A stretch of DNA of 64,000 bases from Roseiflexus castenholzii DSM 13941 (GTDB lineage: Bacteria; Chloroflexota; Chloroflexia; Chloroflexales; Roseiflexaceae): positions 434,001 to 498,000 of the forward strand of contig NC_009767.1 in assembly GCF_000017805.1 (NCBI RefSeq). Reading direction: 5' to 3'. Position numbers and translations under genes: made by a program. Under the pieces are notes generated by a model that saw nothing but the letters and a program-made list of their open reading frames with translations, did not search any database and was not told the origin of the DNA. Below, piece by piece: positions 48,279-57,133 of the stretch. Every line of letters begins with the position of its first letter. Position 1 is the first letter of the stretch.

Positions 48279-49238
48279 ATGGCGCAGTACATCGCGCGAC
48301 GAGTCTTGATTGCGATTCCAACGCTGTTGATTATCAGTTTTGTGATTTTTGCGATTCTGGCGCTGGCGCCGGGCGATCCGCTGGCACAGTTTGCGCTCAA
48401 CCCGGCAATCCCGGAGTCGACCCGCGAGTTGATCCGCATTCAGTTTGGGCTTGATCAACCCTGGTATGTGCGCTATGTCAAATGGCTGACGGCGCTGTCG
48501 CGCGGCGATTGGGGATTCTCGTTCGGCACGCGCGGTCCGGTGATCGATCTGATCTGGCAACGTCTGCCGCAGACCTTGATAGTGGTTGGAACGGCGTACC
48601 TCATTGCGGTGCTGCTCGCCATTCCGATCGGCGTTATTTCGGCGGTGAAGCAGTATTCTGTGTTTGATCAAGTGGCGACCTTTCTTGCGTTCATCGGCTT
48701 CTCCGTGCCGTCGTTCTTTACCGGTCTGGCATTAATGCTGGTGTTTGCCATTAATCTGAAGTGGTTTCCGATTGTGTACAACTCGACGCTCAATCTGGCC
48801 GGTTGGGAGGGGCTTGTCGAACAGGCGCGTCAGATGGCGCTGCCGGTCACCGTGCTTGTGGTGCAGCAAACGGCTGCGCTGACCCGTTTTATGCGCTCGT
48901 CGATGCTCGATAATCTGCCGCTCGATTATGTGCGCACTGCGCGCGCCAAAGGATTGGCGGATCGGATGGTGATCATCCGCCACGTGTTGCGCAACAGTAT
49001 GATTCCGGTAGTGACATTGATTGCGCTCGGTATTCCAACGATTTTCGCGGGTGCGATTATTACCGAGAACCTGTTCCGGGTCAACGGCATTGGTCAGTTG
49101 TTGATCACCTCGATTCAAAATTCCGATACGCCGGTTGTAATGGCGATTACATTCATTTTTGCCTGTCTCACGGTCCTGTTTAATCTGATTGCCGATGTGC
49201 TCTACGGCGTGCTCGATCCTCGCGTGCGGTACAGTTAG
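48279..49238 (+). CDS. ABC transporter permease, DppB/OppB type
   Basis: This 319-residue permease has six helices and is the first membrane subunit of the peptide-type importer. It begins with the family signature QYIARRVLIAIPTLLIISFV, followed by LALAPGDPLAQFALNP and IQFGLDQPWYVRYVKWLT. The ATPase-contact EAA loop is YVRTARAKGLADRMVIIRHV. It ends with the typical NLIADVLYGVLDPRVRYS. An AAGGG ribosome site lies before ATG 48279. It lies 75 bases after the binding-protein gene and 24 bases before dppC-like. Confidence 0.95.
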   Translation: MAQYIARRVLIAIPTLLIISFVIFAILALAPGDPLAQFALNPAIPESTRELIRIQFGLDQPWYVRYVKWLTALSRGDWGFSFGTRGPVIDLIWQRLPQTLIVVGTAYLIAVLLAIPIGVISAVKQYSVFDQVATFLAFIGFSVPSFFTGLALMLVFAINLKWFPIVYNSTLNLAGWEGLVEQARQMALPVTVLVVQQTAALTRFMRSSMLDNLPLDYVRTARAKGLADRMVIIRHVLRNSMIPVVTLIALGIPTIFAGAIITENLFRVNGIGQLLITSIQNSDTPVVMAITFIFACLTVLFNLIADVLYGVLDPRVRYS

Positions 49239-49262
49239 TTCATCACGACAAATGAGGCGTAG

Positions 49263-50294
49263 ATGTCCGAAGCAGACCAGACAATGACCCCATCCGTATC
49301 TGATGCCGCTGCAACGATCCGCCAGTTGCAACTTGGCGTGTCGTCGAAGCCGCGCACGCTGCTGGGAGACGCCTGGCGCCGGTTCCGCCGCCACACGCTG
49401 GCAATGATCGGGGTCGGCGTTCTCGTGTTTATGACGCTGGCTGTGACTGTCGGCGCCTGGTGGTATGAACGCTACCTGGTGGAGCAGTTGGCGCAGTCGG
49501 GCATGCCGGTGACGGCGGAGAACCCCGATATTCGCGTTTTGATCGATCATCTCGATTTTCTGGCGTTGCTGTCGCCGCCGACGCATGTGCATCCCTTTGG
49601 CACCGACGACCTGGGGCGCGATCTGCTGGCGCGCTGCATCTATGGCGGGCGTGTGTCGCTGGCAGTCGGTTTTGTGGCGATGCTGATCGCCATTTCGCTC
49701 GGAACGATCATTGGCGCTGCGGCGGGCTTCTTTGGCGGACTGGTCGATCAGGCGTTGATGCGGCTGACCGATCTGTTTCTGTCGCTGCCCTCCGTGCCGC
49801 TGATTCTGTTGACGGTCTATCTATTCCGCGATCCGGTGATTCAGGCAATGGGGTCGCCGGAGGCGGGTATCTTTGTGATCGTGGTGACGGTGATCGGTGC
49901 GCTGGCGTGGATGCAGACGGCGCGCGTGGTGCGCGCAACGTTTCTTTCGCTCAAGGAAAAGGAGTTTGTTGAGGCGGCGCGCTGCCTGGGCATCAGCCAA
50001 ACGGCAATTATGTTCCGCCATATCCTGCCGAATGCTATCAGCCCGATTATCGTCGCTGCCACATTGGAAATCGGCAGCGCAATCATCGCCGAGTCGACCC
50101 TCTCCTTCCTCGGTGTCGGATTTCCACCCGACACGCCGACGTGGGGACGCCTGGTGACCGATGGGAGTCAGTATCTCCAGGCGGCGCCCTGGCTGGCGCT
50201 CATTCCGGGTGCGCTGATCTTCCTAACGGTGCTAAGTATCAACTTCATGGGTGATGGGTTGCGCGACGCGCTCGATCCGAGGTCGAGGCTTTAG
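49263..50294 (+). CDS. ABC transporter permease, DppC/OppC type
   Basis: This 343-residue second permease has an N-terminal OppC-type helix (HTLAMIGVGVLVFMTLAVTV) after a hydrophilic leader of about 45 residues. The DppC motif HPFGTDDLGRDLLARCIYGG and the EAA loop FVEAARCLGISQTAIMFRHI are present. So are the conserved ESTLSFLGVGFPPDTPTWGR and the terminus NFMGDGLRDALDPRSRL. The next gene is on the opposite strand, so the usual DppD/DppF ATPases are missing from this operon and must be encoded elsewhere. Confidence 0.95.
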   Translation: MSEADQTMTPSVSDAAATIRQLQLGVSSKPRTLLGDAWRRFRRHTLAMIGVGVLVFMTLAVTVGAWWYERYLVEQLAQSGMPVTAENPDIRVLIDHLDFLALLSPPTHVHPFGTDDLGRDLLARCIYGGRVSLAVGFVAMLIAISLGTIIGAAAGFFGGLVDQALMRLTDLFLSLPSVPLILLTVYLFRDPVIQAMGSPEAGIFVIVVTVIGALAWMQTARVVRATFLSLKEKEFVEAARCLGISQTAIMFRHILPNAISPIIVAATLEIGSAIIAESTLSFLGVGFPPDTPTWGRLVTDGSQYLQAAPWLALIPGALIFLTVLSINFMGDGLRDALDPRSRL

Positions 50295-50333
50295 TCAGGG
50301 GTCAGTGATAGCGTTCAGGATCGTCGTATAACC

Positions 50334-52691
50334 CTATGGCGCCCTGGCGCGAAAATTGTCCACGATCACCGTGGCCGGCTCGGTCAGCCCGCTGAACGAT
50401 GAGGCGCACACGCCTGCCTGCCCGCCAGGAAAGGGACTCGGCGGAAGTGTCGCCACGTGCTTGCTGTTGATCCAAAGTTGGATTTCGCTGGGGGTGCGCA
50501 CAACCCAGAGGACGTTTGTGCCAACGCCATCGACGATGATTTCGTCTGGAATGAGACCGGTACTGCCTTCTGTGATGAACTGTCCATCGACCACGGTGCT
50601 GAACAACCAGCGTTTATCGCTCGTCACCTCGAAGAACAGCCCACTGTTCGCGTCGGGTTGCACATCGAAGGCAATGCCGACCGATGCCGGCGCACCGACG
50701 GTCTGAAACGCGACACTTAACTCAATGTTGTACGTATTTCCCAGATCGCGACTCCACGTGTACCATGTTGTGAGGTCTGGCGTTTTGACCGTCAGGTAGT
50801 AGAGATTGTCGCGCAGCGCCGCCCGACGCCGCTCATTGTCCACCTGGGTCCAGATTGCTTTCGTGCGCTCGCCTCGATCAAAGGTTTCGAACAGAAGTTG
50901 GCGTAGTCCGCGTGTCTGCGCCTGGTAATCCGCCAGCGAGAGCGCACCAGGCTGCGGAATGAGCGACTGCGGCGCAGGCGTTGCAGTCGGCACGGCGGCA
51001 GTTTGGGTGGCGGCAGCGATAGCGGCTGCCGTCTGCTGCGCTGCTACGGCGACCGTCTGGCGGGCCATGGCGGTCGCTGTCTGTTGCTCTGACGATTGTC
51101 CCGCCTGTGCTGTCGTCGTCTGCCCTTCGGCGCGCGCCGTGCCGGTTGCTCGTTGCGCTATGGCGATGGCGGTCGCGGTCGCATTCTGCCGCGCCTCGGC
51201 AGTTGCAGCGCTCCCACCGGTTGCTGGTGTCCGCGTTGCCTGCGGCGCCGGCGAGACGCCGGAGACGGCAGTGGCGCTGCCTGGCAGCAACCCTACTGCT
51301 CCCAGCGCAAAATACCCGCCACCCACACACGCCAGCAGGAGAACGATTGCAGCGATGATCCCGCCGATCAGCATGCTGCGCTGACGTTGCGCACCACCAA
51401 CCGGCGCTGCCGGAGGTGCGCCGGCGGGGGGTGGTGCAGGAATTGAGACTGCGGGCGCTTCTGCGGTTGCCTCTACCGATGCTGGCTTGCCGGGAGGTGA
51501 GATCGAGGTCGCCGCGTCGGTAGGGGGCGACGTGACGGTTGGTGCGTCGGCAGGCGGCGAGATGAAAGTTGTGGCATCAGCGGGGGGCGAGGTGACGGTC
51601 GGGGCATCGGCGGGCGGGGAGTCGACGGTCGGAGCATCGGCAGATGGGAGGGCGGGCGTGGCAGATTTTGACGCGACGCCGGAGACGGCGGCGACAGTAG
51701 TGGCGGCAGAGGTAGTGGGGGTGTGGAAGTCGAACGTCGCGGTGGCTGTATCGGGGGGAGACGTTGCAACCGGCAGGGATGGAAGTTTCCCTATAAACGC
51801 GCGAATTGCGCTGCGCGGATCGGACGCTGGCAGCGGCGCGCCACACGAGCGGCAGAACCGCGCGCTGGCGCGATTGGGTTTCGAGCAGCGCGGGCAGATC
51901 ACATCGGGGGCCGCCTCGGTGAGCGCCCGGTGCGCCTCGGCAGCGGAAGCGTACTGCTGCGCCGGGTCGAAGGACAACAACCGTTGGATGACCTGCGCCA
52001 GTTCGGGTGAGAGATCGGGACGGACCTGGCGCACCGGACGCAGCGTGTCGTGTTGCACTCTTTCCGCAGGGAGAGGCGGCGCGGCGCCGGTGAGGAGCGT
52101 GTAGAGCGTTGCGCCGATGCCGCACAGATCGGCGTGCAGATCACGTCCATCGAAAGGAGCGCCGGATCGTCCGGCGACGTCGGGATTGGTGAGATAGACC
52201 TGGCCGGCATCCGTAATCCGAATGTTTGCCGGACGCACATTGCGATGCGCGAGGCGCGCCGGATGACGGTGCATCTGATCGAGTGCATCGAGCACTGGTT
52301 GCAAGAGCCGAATCGCCGAATCCGCGTCAAGTTGAGCGTGGGGGGATCGCGCGCGAATGTCTTCCAGACTCAGACCTGGAATATGATCGAAGACGATAAA
52401 GCGCCCGAGTGGCGCAGCAAACATATCGACGACGGCAGGGAGCGCCGGGTGTCGCAAGGAGGCCAGCGCCGCAACTTCGCGCGCAAACAGGGTATCGACA
52501 TCCGGCTCAGTACGGGTGATGGCTTTGACATCAACAGGTTGCTTTGTGCGCTGGTCGCGCGCCAGATAGAAATCACCGGCGGGGCTGCGGTCCAGGAGCC
52601 GTTCGATCAGATAGCGATCTTGCAGGATTGTTCCAGGTGTCAGCACATGAAACCTCGTCTGATGCACAGCAGGCGCATTTGCTATCGGCAT
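50334..52691 (-). CDS. Membrane-anchored Ser/Thr pseudokinase with zinc ribbon and extracytoplasmic beta-sandwich
   Basis: This 785-residue protein has an N-terminal kinase fold (about 20-260) in which the ATP Lys is kept (VDVKAI, K56). However, the catalytic HRD loop reads AHRNVRPANI (N151 replaces Asp) and the DFG site reads LTNPDV (169-171). It is therefore probably inactive as a kinase. A zinc ribbon follows (C266, C269, C280, C283), then five 10-residue repeats ADAPTVTSPP at 351-400. A single helix at about 440-462 and an Ala/Thr/Gln-rich stalk come next. The C-terminal domain of about 200 residues (WTQVDNERRRAALRDNLYYL, VASFDVQ-like AFDVQPDANSGLFFEV, VIVDNFRARAP) resembles a DUF1080/lectin-like sandwich. 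It may sense or scaffold at the membrane. A good promoter lies upstream. Confidence 0.88.
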   Translation of the reverse strand: MPIANAPAVHQTRFHVLTPGTILQDRYLIERLLDRSPAGDFYLARDQRTKQPVDVKAITRTEPDVDTLFAREVAALASLRHPALPAVVDMFAAPLGRFIVFDHIPGLSLEDIRARSPHAQLDADSAIRLLQPVLDALDQMHRHPARLAHRNVRPANIRITDAGQVYLTNPDVAGRSGAPFDGRDLHADLCGIGATLYTLLTGAAPPLPAERVQHDTLRPVRQVRPDLSPELAQVIQRLLSFDPAQQYASAAEAHRALTEAAPDVICPRCSKPNRASARFCRSCGAPLPASDPRSAIRAFIGKLPSLPVATSPPDTATATFDFHTPTTSAATTVAAVSGVASKSATPALPSADAPTVDSPPADAPTVTSPPADATTFISPPADAPTVTSPPTDAATSISPPGKPASVEATAEAPAVSIPAPPPAGAPPAAPVGGAQRQRSMLIGGIIAAIVLLLACVGGGYFALGAVGLLPGSATAVSGVSPAPQATRTPATGGSAATAEARQNATATAIAIAQRATGTARAEGQTTTAQAGQSSEQQTATAMARQTVAVAAQQTAAAIAAATQTAAVPTATPAPQSLIPQPGALSLADYQAQTRGLRQLLFETFDRGERTKAIWTQVDNERRRAALRDNLYYLTVKTPDLTTWYTWSRDLGNTYNIELSVAFQTVGAPASVGIAFDVQPDANSGLFFEVTSDKRWLFSTVVDGQFITEGSTGLIPDEIIVDGVGTNVLWVVRTPSEIQLWINSKHVATLPPSPFPGGQAGVCASSFSGLTEPATVIVDNFRARAP

Positions 52692-52716
52692 TTCTGGCCA
52701 GCGTCACTCGTATTGT

Positions 52717-52745
52717 ATTGTACGCTTTGGGAAATGATGCGTCAA
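52717..52745 (-). promoter_or_regulatory. Promoter of the pseudokinase gene
   Basis: On the minus strand TTGACG (52745-52740) and TACAAT (52722-52717) are exactly 17 bases apart, 26 bases before ATG 52691. The rest of the 366-base divergent gap (52692-53057) holds the promoter and operator of the NrtR-like gene and no further gene. Confidence 0.75.
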
Positions 52746-52960
52746 TCAGAGATGTGCAATGCAGTCGTGACTCGTCAAGCCATCGCGTTTCTGGCAGGTG
52801 CTGCCCGCGCCCGCGCTGAACGCGCGAAGCCGCGTGCGTTGCGGGGCGGCACAGAGCGCGGAAGCGCCCTTCGTTCATTCAGCCCGACGGTTGCGCGGTG
52901 GGCGGGAGCAGGGTTGACCCGCTCGCAACGCAATAACGTCGCCTGATTGCTCGATATGCC

Positions 52961-52988
52961 TTGACAAATCGCCCGCCTATGGTATATT
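52961..52988 (+). promoter_or_regulatory. Promoter of the NrtR-like gene
   Basis: A perfect -35 TTGACA (52961-52966) is separated by 16 bases from TATATT (52983-52988), with a TGG extension. The predicted transcription start falls inside a palindrome, which suggests repression. Confidence 0.8.
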
Positions 52989-53009
52989 TATTGTTGTAAT
53001 GACACTAAA
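52987..53009. promoter_or_regulatory. Candidate operator overlapping the NrtR-like promoter
   Basis: TTTATTGT and ACACTAAA form an inverted repeat matching at 7 of 8 positions with a 7-base centre. It begins in the -10 element and covers the transcription start. This is the position expected for an autorepressor operator. Confidence 0.5.
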
Positions 53010-53057
53010 CTGGTGGGAGTTTGCGAAAACTGTGCCCCTTGTCATTGAGGTGTGGTG

Positions 53058-53816
53058 ATGACCGACGCAGAAGAAACTGCCGAGACCTACGACCCATCAC
53101 GCTATGAACGCCCGTCCGTTACCGTCGATGTGGTCATCTTCACGCTGATCGACCGCGAACTCCACGTGCTGCTGGTGCGCCGCAAGCGCTGGCCCTACGA
53201 AGGATATTGGGCGATCCCCGGCGGCTTTGTGCAGATGCACGAGTCGCTCGAAGATGCAGCGCGCCGCGAACTCGAAGAGGAAACCGGCGTGCGCGACATT
53301 TATATCGAGCAGTTGTACACCTTTGGCGACCCGAACCGCGACCCGCGCACCCGTGTGATCAGCGTCGCCTATTTTGCGCTGGTCCGCGCCGACCGGCAGC
53401 GTCTGCGCGTGTCGGAAGAGAGCATCGATGTGCGCTGGTTTCCGGTGCGCGCGGCGCCATCGCCGCTTGCCTTCGACCACGACCGCATCCTGGCGATGGC
53501 GCTTGTGCGCCTGCGCTCAAAACTGGAGTACACGACGCTCGCATTCGAGCTGCTGCCAGAGGTCTTTTCAATCCTGGAATTGAAACATATTTACGAACAG
53601 ATTTTCGGCGAAAAACTGGACAAAGGCAATTTCTATCGTAAAATAAAGGACGCTGGCGTGCTGGAGGAGACCGGTCTGTTGCGCGAAGGGCGCGGTCGTC
53701 CGACCCGACTCTACCGTTTCCGCCGTGATCGTGGCGATGGGCAGTTCGTCTTCCGCTGGCGCGAAGCGCGTATTGATGCCGGCGAGTCACACGAACGCGA
53801 TCTCTCGTCTTCGTAA
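53058..53816 (+). CDS. NrtR-like Nudix regulator of NAD metabolism
   Basis: This 252-residue protein has a Nudix domain followed by a winged helix, the architecture of NrtR, a repressor of NAD synthesis and salvage genes that responds to ADP-ribose. The Nudix box GFVQMHESLEDAARRELEEE followed by TGV is complete, including the REUxEE core that is often degenerate in NrtR. ADP-ribose pyrophosphatase activity may therefore be retained. The C-terminal HTH is recognised by ELKHIYEQIFGEKLDKGNF and YRKIKDAGVLEETG. ATG 53058 with TGAGG seven bases upstream is preferred to GTG 53052. The following gene encodes a nicotinamidase-like enzyme, which supports an NAD role. Confidence 0.88.
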   Translation: MTDAEETAETYDPSRYERPSVTVDVVIFTLIDRELHVLLVRRKRWPYEGYWAIPGGFVQMHESLEDAARRELEEETGVRDIYIEQLYTFGDPNRDPRTRVISVAYFALVRADRQRLRVSEESIDVRWFPVRAAPSPLAFDHDRILAMALVRLRSKLEYTTLAFELLPEVFSILELKHIYEQIFGEKLDKGNFYRKIKDAGVLEETGLLREGRGRPTRLYRFRRDRGDGQFVFRWREARIDAGESHERDLSSS

Positions 53817-53857
53817 GTTTTATGTACAGGAACGCGATCTCTCGTCTTCGTAAGTTT
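53793..53857. repeat. 28-base direct duplication at the end of the NrtR-like gene
   Basis: GAACGCGATCTCTCGTCTTC plus GTAAGTTT occurs at 53793-53820, covering the stop codon, and again at 53830-53857 in the noncoding gap. The two copies are identical and nine bases apart, so this is a recent local duplication. Confidence 0.85.
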
Positions 53858-53925
53858 CACGATAGAGGCTGCGACGGCTCTCGCGGCGCAGCCGGAAGCA
53901 AGTCAATCGCCTGGAGGAGGAAGCA

Positions 53926-54642
53926 ATGCCTGCCCGGATAAACCTCGCTGATCACGCGCGTCCGTTTCTGACCTACCTCGATGAGTGGTTCAGTTCGTTG
54001 CAGGATGTGCCACTGGCGGAGGTCGTTGCCGGTGAGCCGGAACGGGTTGCGGTGCTATCGATTGATGTCATCAACGGCTTCTGCAAGAGTGGTCCGCTGG
54101 CGAGTGATCGCGTCGGGCGGATTGTGCGCCCGGTCGCCGATCTGTTCGAGCGCGCCTATGCGCTGGGGGTGCGCAACTTTGCGTTGACCCAGGACGCACA
54201 CGATCCGCAGACGCCAGAATTCGAGGCGTATCCGCCGCACTGCATCGCCGGCAGCGCCGAGAGCGCAGCCGTTGAGGAATTGACATCGCTGCCGTTCTTC
54301 GATGAGATTGCTGTTTTCCCGAAGAACTCCATCAGTTCGATGATCGGCACCGGTCTGAGCGCGTGGATCGGTGCGCGCCCGCAGGTGGAGCGTTTTATCG
54401 TCGTGGGTGATTGTACCGATCTCTGCACCTATCAGGGGGCGATGCACCTGCGCCTGGAAGCGAATGCCTTCGGCATCCGGCGCCGCGTGATTGTGCCCGC
54501 CAATGCGGTCGATACGTTCGATACGCCAGTGTCGGCGGCGCGGGAGCTGCACATCAAAGCGCACGACGGCGACCTGCACCACGTGCTGTTCCTCCATCAT
54601 ATGGCGCTGAACGGTATCGAGGTCGTGCGTGCGCTGGTGTAA
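53926..54642 (+). CDS. Nicotinamidase-like cysteine hydrolase
   Basis: This 238-residue isochorismatase-fold hydrolase probably converts nicotinamide to nicotinate for NAD salvage. The catalytic triad can be placed: Asp in VLSIDVINGFCKSG, Lys in AVFPKNSISSM and the nucleophilic Cys in VGDCTDLCTYQGAMHLR. The metal-site DxH of PncA-type enzymes is LTQDAHDPQTPEF, with a second His in YPPHCIAGS. Those metal residues favour nicotinamidase over isochorismatase. A GGAGGA ribosome site precedes ATG 53926. It follows the NrtR-like gene by 109 bases and is presumably in its regulon. An interspersed repeat begins at its stop codon. Confidence 0.85.
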   Translation: MPARINLADHARPFLTYLDEWFSSLQDVPLAEVVAGEPERVAVLSIDVINGFCKSGPLASDRVGRIVRPVADLFERAYALGVRNFALTQDAHDPQTPEFEAYPPHCIAGSAESAAVEELTSLPFFDEIAVFPKNSISSMIGTGLSAWIGARPQVERFIVVGDCTDLCTYQGAMHLRLEANAFGIRRRVIVPANAVDTFDTPVSAARELHIKAHDGDLHHVLFLHHMALNGIEVVRALV

Positions 54643-54834
54643 TACCAATTACCCGTGAACATCCGGCATGGTCACTCCGAGCAGAGCGCGGGGTCGTGCG
54701 CGACCCGCTGAGATTCCTCGCTGCGCTCGGAATGACAAGTCGCTGCGCTCGGAATGACAAGTCGCTGCGCTCGGAATGACAAGTCGCTGCGCTCGGAATG
54801 ACACGCATGCGGCATCTTCAATCGTCATTGGTGT
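54642..54834. repeat. Interspersed repeat with inverted termini, copy 5 (reverse orientation)
   Basis: It runs from ATACCAATTACCCGTGAACA to ATCGTCATTGGTGT in the opposite orientation to copies 1-4. It contains four tandem copies of a GCTGCGCTCGGAATGACAAG-type unit of about 22 bases. It begins in the stop region of the hydrolase gene and ends 14 bases before the helicase ATG, so it fills the whole intergenic gap. Confidence 0.85.
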
Positions 54835-54848
54835 AACGTGAGCAGGTC

Positions 54849-57128
54849 ATGACCGACGCCTCGACAATCCTCGACGGCTTGAACCCGGCGCAGCGCCAGG
54901 CAGTGACGGCTGCGCCGGGTCCGGTGCTGGTGCTCGCCGGTCCCGGCAGCGGGAAGACGCGCGTGCTGACCCGCCGCGTAGCGTACCTGATCGGTGTCCA
55001 CGGCGTCGATCCGCACCATATTCTTGCGGTTACGTTCACGAATAAAGCCGCGCGCGAGATGCGCGACCGCCTTGAGAAGTTGCTTGGTCCTGGCGAAGCG
55101 GCGGCGCTGACGGTCGGCACGTTCCATAGCATCTGTGCGCGCTTCCTGCGCCGCGATAGTATCCACCTCGGTCGGGAGCGCGATTTTGCGATCTACGACA
55201 CGGACGATCAACTGCGGGTGATGAAGCGTGTGCTGCGCGACCTGAACCTGGACGAGAAGAAGCACGCGCCCCGCGCTATCCACGCGGCTATTTCGCGCGC
55301 CAAGAATGAATTGATCGACCCTGACGCCTATAGCCGCCACGCGCACTCTTACTTCGAGGAAGTCGTGGCCCGCTGCTTTGCGCGCTATCAAGAACTGCTG
55401 CGCGGCGCCAATGCGCTCGACTTCGATGATCTACTGGTCGAAACGGTGCGCCTCTTCGAGGAGCATCCGGCAGTGCTCGAACGTTACCAAGAGCGCTATG
55501 GCTTTCTCCTGGCGGACGAGTACCAGGACACAAATCGGGCGCAGTATGTGCTGCTGAAGCAACTGGCATCCCGGCATCACAACATCTTCGTCGTCGGCGA
55601 CGAGGATCAGTCGGTCTATGCCTTTCGCGGCGCCGATATTCGTAACATTCTGTCGTTCGAGCGCGACTATCCTGAAGCGCAGGTCATTCTGCTGGAGCAG
55701 AATTACCGCAGCACACAGGCGATCCTCGATGTGGCACAGGCGGTCATCAACCGCAGCGCGCAGCGCCGCCGCGACAAGCGCCTCTGGACGCGCAACGGCG
55801 AAGGTGTGCTGGTGCAGGTTATCGAGGGGTATGATCAGGACGAGGAGGCGCAACTGGTTGCTGGCGAGATTGCGCGCCTGATCGCCGGCGGCGCGTATCA
55901 GCCCGGTGACATTGCGATCATGTACCGCACGAATGCGCAGTCGCGCGCGATTGAGGAGGCATTGATTGCGCGCCAGGCGCCGTACATCATCGTCGGCGGC
56001 ACCCGTTTCTACGAGCGCAAGGAAATCAAGGATGCACTTGCGTATCTGCGCCTGGCGCTCAACCCGTTCGACGACATCAGCCTGAGCCGGGTGCTGAACT
56101 GGCCCGCGCGCGGCATCGGGCAGCGCACCCAGGAAGACCTGGAACGGCGCGCGGGCGCGGCTGCTGTGCCGCTCTATGTGATGCTGCACACGCTCGCCGC
56201 CAATGCCGAAGCCGCCGCCGACCAGACAACATCCCCCGCGCCCGCGCGCACCGGTGAGATGCCGTCACGGGCGCGCAATGCGTTGCTCGGCTTTCTGACA
56301 CTGATCGATGAGTCTCTTGATCGGCGGCAGACCCTCTCGCTTGGCGCATTGATGGACTGGCTGTTCGAGCGGGTTGGGTTCCGTGAGGCGTTGCGACGCG
56401 AGTATGGCGATGAGGAAGGCGATGACCGCTGGAATAACGTGATGGAGTTGCGGAATGTCGCCGAGCAGTATGCCGATCTGCCGCTCGCAAGCCAGTTATC
56501 GACGTTCCTTGAAGAAGTTGCGCTGGTTTCCGATATCGATACCCTCCAGGAAGAGCGCAACGCTGTCACCTGTATAACGCTTCATCAGGCGAAAGGGCTG
56601 GAGTTCCCCGTCGTTTTCCTGGTGGGTCTCGAAGAGGGGCTGTTGCCCCACGCGCGCTCGGCCGATGACCGCGACGCGCTCGACGAGGAGCGACGGTTGT
56701 TCTATGTGGGCGCAACCCGTGCCAAAGAGCGCCTCTACCTGCTCCATGCCTTCCGGCGCGCCACATATGGGCGGACGGAAATCGCTACCCCGTCGCGCTT
56801 TTTGCACGACATCCCGCCCGATCTACTGCAACGCGCGCCAAAACGCGGGTATGCCGCTGCACAGATGGTGACCGGTCGCGCGGCAGCGCTGCGCAATCCC
56901 CGTCGCAACCAGGCGGCGCCTGTATCACCACATAGCGCTGCCCCCGATGGACCGCGCGCCATCTCCTTCTTTGCCGGGCAGAAGGTGCATCATGCGCAAT
57001 TTGGCGAAGGGATTGTCGTCAGTTCGAAGTTGGTCGAAGGCGATGAAGAAGTGACGGTCGCCTTCGTCGGCAAAGGGGTCAAACGTCTGCTGGCGAGTTT
57101 CGCCAACCTTCAGCACGTCGGGGAGTAA
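54849..57128 (+). CDS. pcrA: UvrD/PcrA-type DNA helicase
   Basis: This 759-residue superfamily 1A 3'-5' helicase acts in nucleotide excision repair and replication. Motif I is LAGPGSGKTRVLTRRVAYLI. Motif II is FLLADEYQDTNRAQYVLLKQ, motif III GDEDQSVYAFRGADIRNIL and motif IV LEQNYRSTQAIL. Motifs V and VI are CITLHQAKGLEFPVVFLVG and RRLFYVGATRAKERLYLLH. The C-terminal 50 residues (GQKVHHAQFGEGIVVSSKL and the following beta-rich segment) match the PcrA/UvrD Tudor-like RNA-polymerase-binding domain. The start codon immediately follows the interspersed repeat with only AGCAGG as ribosome site. It converges with the PucR gene six bases away. Confidence 0.95.
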   Translation: MTDASTILDGLNPAQRQAVTAAPGPVLVLAGPGSGKTRVLTRRVAYLIGVHGVDPHHILAVTFTNKAAREMRDRLEKLLGPGEAAALTVGTFHSICARFLRRDSIHLGRERDFAIYDTDDQLRVMKRVLRDLNLDEKKHAPRAIHAAISRAKNELIDPDAYSRHAHSYFEEVVARCFARYQELLRGANALDFDDLLVETVRLFEEHPAVLERYQERYGFLLADEYQDTNRAQYVLLKQLASRHHNIFVVGDEDQSVYAFRGADIRNILSFERDYPEAQVILLEQNYRSTQAILDVAQAVINRSAQRRRDKRLWTRNGEGVLVQVIEGYDQDEEAQLVAGEIARLIAGGAYQPGDIAIMYRTNAQSRAIEEALIARQAPYIIVGGTRFYERKEIKDALAYLRLALNPFDDISLSRVLNWPARGIGQRTQEDLERRAGAAAVPLYVMLHTLAANAEAAADQTTSPAPARTGEMPSRARNALLGFLTLIDESLDRRQTLSLGALMDWLFERVGFREALRREYGDEEGDDRWNNVMELRNVAEQYADLPLASQLSTFLEEVALVSDIDTLQEERNAVTCITLHQAKGLEFPVVFLVGLEEGLLPHARSADDRDALDEERRLFYVGATRAKERLYLLHAFRRATYGRTEIATPSRFLHDIPPDLLQRAPKRGYAAAQMVTGRAAALRNPRRNQAAPVSPHSAAPDGPRAISFFAGQKVHHAQFGEGIVVSSKLVEGDEEVTVAFVGKGVKRLLASFANLQHVGE

Positions 57129-57133
57129 GGCGC

